Below are positions 60,290 through 64,000 of a stretch of DNA of 64,000 nt, piece after piece; the first letter of the stretch is position 1; every line of letters begins with the position of its first letter. This DNA comes from Halolamina sp. CBA1230. Lineage in GTDB: Archaea; Halobacteriota; Halobacteria; Halobacteriales; Haloferacaceae. The translations under genes were made by a program, and so were the position numbers. The stretch is taken from NCBI RefSeq assembly GCF_002025255.2, contig NZ_CP054587.1, positions 2,356,001-2,420,000 on the forward strand, in the 5' to 3' direction. The notes beneath the pieces were generated by a model, which did not search any database, was not told the DNA's origin, and was given only the letters and a program-made list of their open reading frames with translations.

Positions 60290-61285
60290 ATGCCCTCGGA
60301 GAAACTTGTCCCTTACAAGTTCGAGATTTACGAACACCGGAACCCTGACAACAAATATAATCTCACCAGTCTCCGAGAATCCGATACCTCATTTAGCGAG
60401 AATCATCTACTCGATTTGCTGGAAAACCTCTTTAACAAGCAAGATACCAACCTTGAGCCTGCGACCAATGATAAGACGTTCGTAATTGAGGAATACCATC
60501 GTGATGGAAACGTAATTGAAGGCATTGTTTCCACCGGGTACCACGGCTATGAGGCGGAAATCCGGGATGTTGAATCAGGGAATATGACTCACCTCAAGGG
60601 TGAAGATGAAGCCGAGCAAATGCCTCTATACTTTCTAATTTATCTCCCACAGACAACGGCAGGCGAACCATATGAGAAGGGGCAAACTGCGCTAATAATT
60701 CTTCATCAGGTGAACCGAATCGGGGCAAAGGGGAAATTCAAGAAGCATATCAAGCAATCCTGCCTCAGTGGCGTGACTGACTATACTATGAAAATGGAGC
60801 CGGTGACCACAGAGGATGTACTTGAGAAAGTGATTGAGGCTGACCGGATTGCCAAGTTGGACCTCAACGTTCAGAAAATCCCCGGCGACGACGAAAGCAG
60901 AATGGAATTAGTGAAGGGTCTAAGTACTGAGGAAGTCGGAACCCGGTCGATTGTTCTACGTCCCAAACACGGTAAGAGCCTTGATTGGGTGAAACGACAG
61001 GCTGAGAGATTCAAGAACTCCGAGAAGCATTTCGGGACGATAGTTGGCGGTGATGTAGAGAACTTCAGCGTCACAATTCAGAAGGATGGGGGGCGGAGCG
61101 AGACGTTCTCGCTTCTGAATGATGAAGTTGCCATGCGGAAAGACCTCGATAGCGAGGAACTACGCACTGACTCTGGTCTCATTACGGCACGTTCCCTTCG
61201 TGCTGAATCGAACGAATTGGCCAATGATATATTCAATCAGCAGATTGTAGAGTCACTCACGGGGTCAGCCAACGTCCACAGATGA
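60290..61285 (+). CDS. RexA-like soluble protein of a two-gene membrane-effector system (putative)
   Basis: A 331-residue soluble protein. No family can be assigned with certainty. Its layout runs parallel to phage lambda RexA as I remember it: an N-terminal 'YEHRNP' strand and Leu-rich helix (NHLLDLLENLFNK); a central strand MPLYFLIYLP; a turn with GQTALIILHQVNRIGAKGKF; the segment MKMEPVTTEDVLEKVI (RexA: IEPL...TTKDDVM); then SIVLRPKHGKSLDWVKRQAE (RexA: DIVIKPKFKRDIKKVA). It overlaps the next gene, a four-helix membrane protein, by ATGA. RexA senses phage and opens RexB. A relation to KwaB of the Kiwa system is an alternative. Confidence 0.55.
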   Translation: MPSEKLVPYKFEIYEHRNPDNKYNLTSLRESDTSFSENHLLDLLENLFNKQDTNLEPATNDKTFVIEEYHRDGNVIEGIVSTGYHGYEAEIRDVESGNMTHLKGEDEAEQMPLYFLIYLPQTTAGEPYEKGQTALIILHQVNRIGAKGKFKKHIKQSCLSGVTDYTMKMEPVTTEDVLEKVIEADRIAKLDLNVQKIPGDDESRMELVKGLSTEEVGTRSIVLRPKHGKSLDWVKRQAERFKNSEKHFGTIVGGDVENFSVTIQKDGGRSETFSLLNDEVAMRKDLDSEELRTDSGLITARSLRAESNELANDIFNQQIVESLTGSANVHR

Positions 61286-61788
61286 TATTCGGAAACATCC
61301 GGAGTATCATTGGCGACCACTACTCGTCCCTTGGGCAAGAGACTGGTCTAAAGACGCCCTTCGATTACATTCTATTGGCTATCCTGTTCGTCGCTTTCCC
61401 AGTTGGGGTCGGCTTTGCTCTTGCGAACTATGTCGTACTCTGGTCCGGCTTCATCACTGCTTCTGCTTCTGTTCTGAGTGTCCTGACCGGCTTCTCGATT
61501 AACACCATCATCCTTCTCATGAGGTATGACAAGGATGGCGGTCACCCCTACGAACAAAAGACGGTGAGGAAGACGAAGGAGTTCACCCTCTACGCTATTT
61601 TAGCAGGTGTCGTCCTTATCATCTGTCTCGTTTTTGGAATGGTAGTATCGCGGATTGGCGGAGCCGCCGGTTCAGGACTGGCCTTCGTCGTAAGTGGCGT
61701 CGTCTACAGCCTGATGGCACATTATTTCCTCACACTATTGGTCATAACCCACCGTCTCTGGTCGTTGATACACGGAGACGTGATTTGA
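61282..61788 (+). CDS. Four-helix membrane protein, RexB-like partner (putative)
   Basis: A 168-residue protein with four clear helices (about 28-48, 53-79, 101-123, 131-155) and both ends cytoplasmic by charge (basic loop RYDKDGGHPYEQKTVRKTKE between helices 2 and 3). Size and topology match lambda RexB (144 residues, four helices, an ion channel), and the order soluble-then-membrane matches rexA-rexB. KwaA of Kiwa also has four helices but comes first. Coupled translation with the upstream gene indicates a single complex or pathway. A channel or membrane-depolarising effector is inferred. Confidence 0.6.
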   Translation: MIFGNIRSIIGDHYSSLGQETGLKTPFDYILLAILFVAFPVGVGFALANYVVLWSGFITASASVLSVLTGFSINTIILLMRYDKDGGHPYEQKTVRKTKEFTLYAILAGVVLIICLVFGMVVSRIGGAAGSGLAFVVSGVVYSLMAHYFLTLLVITHRLWSLIHGDVI

Positions 61789-61861
61789 GACTCGGGACTA
61801 TTGGACCCAGTTCACTCATTCACAGGGATTGATATGGTGTCGGGAAGTGGTGACAGACAAT

Positions 61862-63019
61862 ATGAATAGGGACGCTGTTCGGGGCTACGTGGAGCAATCT
61901 GAGGCCGTTCTGGACTCTTCTCCGCAGATGGACGAAGCGAATACAAAAGCGGCTGTCTTGCGCGACTTCTTGGAACTTCTTGACTGGCAGATTCCACAAG
62001 ACACCCAACTCGAATACTCTGTGGAAGCCTTCGGAAACACATATAAAGTCGATTATGCACTGATTCTCGAAGGAACTCCGGTCGCATTTCTCGAAGCGAA
62101 GGGCGCAGATACCTCCCTCACACACGACCACGAGGAACAGTTGTCGTCGTATATGACGAATAAGAATGTTACCTATGGTATCCTGTCGAATGGCAAGCAG
62201 TATCGCTTCTTTCAGCGCCGTGTAGACGCCTCGAACGTAGACGTGCAGAAGGTCGGTGACGTAGCCCTCGAAGACCTCCCAAGCCGTCTTGCGGTCCTGA
62301 AGGCCTACGAGAAGGACGCTATCGAGTCTGGCGAATCTGGGAAGATACTCGGTCGAATCAACGAACTCCGTGAGGCCCGCCAAACCCTCGAAGCGGAAAA
62401 AGACGACTTGGCAGTTGAACTCTCAAACGCACTGGCAAACGAGGTTTCAGACTCTATCTCGTCGCTTGCAGAGACGCAGGCAAAAGAGATGATTGATAGG
62501 CTCGTTGAGGACATTAACTCCGAAATCGACGCCGACGGCGGAGGTGCTGACGAACCGGTTGGTGGCGGTAGTGGCGGTATCAAGCCAACAGGAAATCATC
62601 TCGCGGGAGCAATTCGGCGGACTGAGATTGGCGGCAACGATGACGCGAAAGTAGCGGTGTTCCCGACGAAGGAGTCGGGTCTACCGTTTCTCAAGGAGAA
62701 CAACGCGTGGGGATTCGTTCGGGTTGGAAGCGAGTTCGAGTACGTTGCGATGTACGTGACCGGTGACGTGCGTCAGGTCAAATACTTTGCCACGGTCAAG
62801 GACGTAGTTCCGCCCGAAGAGGCCGAATTATCTCGCCCAATCGAAGAGTATGCAGACGGCGCGAAAATCGCAGAGGACAAGATGGTAATTCGATTCGAGC
62901 CGGAGAGTCTGTACGAGTTGGAAGACCCAGTACCCTACGAGACGAAATACCCACAGGGTCTCCGATATACTACGCTTGGAGCACTTCGGTCAGCACAGAC
63001 AACGGACGATATGCTCTGA
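61862..63019 (+). CDS. Type I restriction R-subunit-like nuclease-domain protein, stand-alone
   Basis: A 385-residue protein. Residues about 25-125 match the HsdR N-terminal nuclease domain: TKAAVLRDFLELLDWQIPQD, Asp64 in YKVDYALILEG, Glu78-Ala-Lys80 in VAFLEAKG, then LSSYMTNKNVTYGILSNGKQ. A coiled coil follows (about 160-215), then a Gly-rich hinge (GGGADEPVGGGSGG), and a C-terminal beta-rich domain (about 255-385) not recognised. No helicase motor is present, so it is not a full restriction subunit. ATG 61862 is preferred. It lies 73 nt after the RexB-like gene. Confidence 0.75.
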   Translation: MNRDAVRGYVEQSEAVLDSSPQMDEANTKAAVLRDFLELLDWQIPQDTQLEYSVEAFGNTYKVDYALILEGTPVAFLEAKGADTSLTHDHEEQLSSYMTNKNVTYGILSNGKQYRFFQRRVDASNVDVQKVGDVALEDLPSRLAVLKAYEKDAIESGESGKILGRINELREARQTLEAEKDDLAVELSNALANEVSDSISSLAETQAKEMIDRLVEDINSEIDADGGGADEPVGGGSGGIKPTGNHLAGAIRRTEIGGNDDAKVAVFPTKESGLPFLKENNAWGFVRVGSEFEYVAMYVTGDVRQVKYFATVKDVVPPEEAELSRPIEEYADGAKIAEDKMVIRFEPESLYELEDPVPYETKYPQGLRYTTLGALRSAQTTDDML

Positions 63020-63034
63020 CAGATTTGAGAAATC

Positions 63035-63532
63035 ATGATGGTTTCATCTTTTCTCACAAGTCTCGGGCTGGCTTGTGATATTCTCGGTGCGCTCATTCTT
63101 GCAGTTCCGGACGTACCTCTGCTTGCACAACGATTTGAGTTCGGTCGTCTGCGTCGCGCCCGTGAAAAAATGGAGGCAGAAGGAGTTCAGGCCGGAGATG
63201 CAGGATTCGATGGTCTGCTTGCTTCGCTTGAAGGGATAGAACCGATTGAACAAGCGTCAGCAGATGATATTGGAGATGATGTGGTAGAGATTGTAATAGA
63301 TAGACGTACAGGAGTAGCCGCGTCGGATATTGATTTTAATTGGGGAGAGGAATATGTCGAAGCGAGATATGAACCGGACGGGGATTATGATGAAGCCGAT
63401 TTCTATGATACTGGGGATGTATATCGGAGAATACGCGAAAGGGTGGATGGAAAGGCAACCAGAGTTCGTGTGACTGGCCTTTTCCTGCTTGCCGGTGGAT
63501 TTACGCTCCAATTCATCGCCACTCTTGTCTGA
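63035..63532 (+). CDS. Membrane protein with helices at both ends
   Basis: A 165-residue protein with one hydrophobic helix at each end (about 5-27 and 146-165) and an acidic middle domain (RRAREKMEAEGVQAG, then DVVEIVIDRRTGVAASDIDF). No family recognised. It starts 15 nt after the nuclease-domain gene, on the same strand, so it is probably co-transcribed and may anchor or modulate that protein. Composition is AT-rich like the rest of the element. Confidence 0.6.
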   Translation: MMVSSFLTSLGLACDILGALILAVPDVPLLAQRFEFGRLRRAREKMEAEGVQAGDAGFDGLLASLEGIEPIEQASADDIGDDVVEIVIDRRTGVAASDIDFNWGEEYVEARYEPDGDYDEADFYDTGDVYRRIRERVDGKATRVRVTGLFLLAGGFTLQFIATLV

Positions 63533-63557
63533 CTCATTAGCCGACAGATGATTATCT

Positions 63558-64000
63558 TTAGAATGGCGAGAACGGCAAAGTGAACATTAGTTGGAATATC
63601 CCAATCATGGCGACAAGGAGTGTAGTCATCGTTGCCAGCCTCTGCATCTCTTTCGGCCTTTCGTGTATGACTCGGTAGTGGTCCCGGTCCCAAACAGAGA
63701 AGGTGTATGCTGGCGAGTAATTGGCTCCACTTCCTGCGTGTAGTTTGCGTTGAACAGAATCTCCCTTTCCTGAGTGTCCCCCTGCGTCAAGCCCGATTAC
63801 GCCGTGTCCCTCAAAGGCCAGTAGTTCCCCACCAAACTCATATTCCCGGGACTCTCCCTGTGGAATCTCGATGTCGAGTTTTCCCTGATACACAGGCTCG
63901 GGCATACCGTCACCGATAGCAATATACCACGAAACACTGCTTCCCTCAACGAAATCGTATTCAGTGTTGTTAGTTATCTCAACCGTGAATCGAGGTCGTT
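63558..64000 (-). CDS. Tail-anchored beta-rich protein (5' truncated by the window edge)
   Basis: The open frame continues to the right edge beyond the internal Met at 63905, and the upstream residues (RFTVEITNNTEYDFVEGSSV) look coding, so the true start lies outside. The 146 visible residues are strand-rich, with an immunoglobulin-like feel, an acidic Gly-rich part (FEGHGVIGLDAGGHSGKGD), and a C-terminal membrane helix (MTTLLVAMIGIFQLMFTLPF). It may be a membrane-anchored surface or effector protein. No family recognised. Confidence 0.6.
   Translation of the reverse strand, partial: RPRFTVEITNNTEYDFVEGSSVSWYIAIGDGMPEPVYQGKLDIEIPQGESREYEFGGELLAFEGHGVIGLDAGGHSGKGDSVQRKLHAGSGANYSPAYTFSVWDRDHYRVIHERPKEMQRLATMTTLLVAMIGIFQLMFTLPFSPF

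Larger units (their letters stand above)
50528..64000 (+). mobile_element. Integrated element next to tRNA-Leu (left part; right end outside the window)
   Basis: It starts at the 3' end of tRNA-Leu with a tyrosine integrase. Base composition drops clearly compared with the upstream chromosome and codon use changes. Cargo: three nuclease-signature proteins, a type IIG-like methylase-nuclease, small zinc and winged-helix proteins, a TFIIB-like protein and a Rex-like pair. No second copy of the tRNA 3' end (CCGGTTCGAATCCGG) is seen up to 64000, so the right boundary lies beyond. No replication or virion gene is recognised, so it may be an integrative plasmid, a defective provirus or a defence island. 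Confidence 0.8.

Noticed and set aside
1-64000. CRISPR array
   Set aside because: No regularly spaced direct repeats with unique spacers were found; the only tandem arrays are the 21-bp coding repeat and the 71-bp units.
50528-64000. Second attachment site (tRNA-Leu 3' end copy) inside the window
   Set aside because: No match to CCGGTTCGAATCCGG was seen after 50527; the right border is taken to be outside.

Overview
The window is chromosomal DNA of a halophilic archaeon (class Halobacteria). The first 50 kb is very GC-rich, its proteins are strongly acidic, and its gene content is haloarchaeal: a fused TatCt beside a TatCo, membrane-anchored LonB, archaeosine synthase ArcS, TrmY, HTH_10 regulators, type IV pilin and lipobox proteins, and leaderless starts about 27 nt after TATA boxes. 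The genus cannot be told from the sequence alone.

Layout. 1-8350: lipoprotein, alanyl-tRNA synthetase, a triple-GAF histidine kinase, an FkbM methyltransferase and threonine aldolase. 8469-8997: a non-coding region with two opposed hairpin repeat units and a decayed third end. 9080-15848: aldo/keto reductase, a MoaD-like protein without the Gly-Gly tail, macrodomain protein, MATE exporter, RlmE-type rRNA methyltransferase, three tandem paralogous small membrane proteins, a YhhQ-type transporter and a ribbon-helix-helix protein. 16024-20931: the divergent Tat translocase genes and a pilin. 20967-22457: a three-gene toxin-antitoxin-like operon. 22579-26277: LonB, NMN adenylyltransferase and a TRIC-type channel that carries a repeat insertion. 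26346-29640: tetrapyrrole genes hemD, hemC and hemL. 29709-35742: kinase, ArcS, SHOCT protein, a GHMP-type synthase, a RecA-like ATPase and TrmY. 35784-44939: gamma-glutamyltransferase, DUF1028 protein, a complete dipeptide ABC transporter and an HTH_10 regulator, together a plausible peptide-use neighbourhood. 44960-50357: stress protein, a tandem repeat array, M28 peptidase, DJ-1/PfpI protein, fructose-bisphosphate aldolase coupled to fructose-1,6-bisphosphatase (gluconeogenesis), and a DUF6149-like protein.

At 50443-50527 lies tRNA-Leu(UAG). Directly after it a tyrosine integrase begins an integrated element that runs off the right edge. The element is visibly less GC-rich and carries defence-type cargo: three proteins with PD-(D/E)xK nuclease signatures (one fused to an N6-adenine methylase as a type IIG-like enzyme), a TFIIB-like cyclin protein, several small zinc-binding or winged-helix proteins, and a two-gene unit (soluble protein plus four-helix membrane protein) that resembles phage lambda RexAB in order, size and topology.

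The most unusual non-coding signals are: (i) a 54-bp double-hairpin mini-element found twice, once in frame inside the TRIC channel gene and once inside one unit of a tandem array whose other units look like the empty site; (ii) the opposed palindromic units at 8519-8997, whose stems differ in sequence but keep pairing; and (iii) an 8-mer, CCTTATCG, recurring across the integrated element. All family assignments are from reading the sequence; no database search was run.
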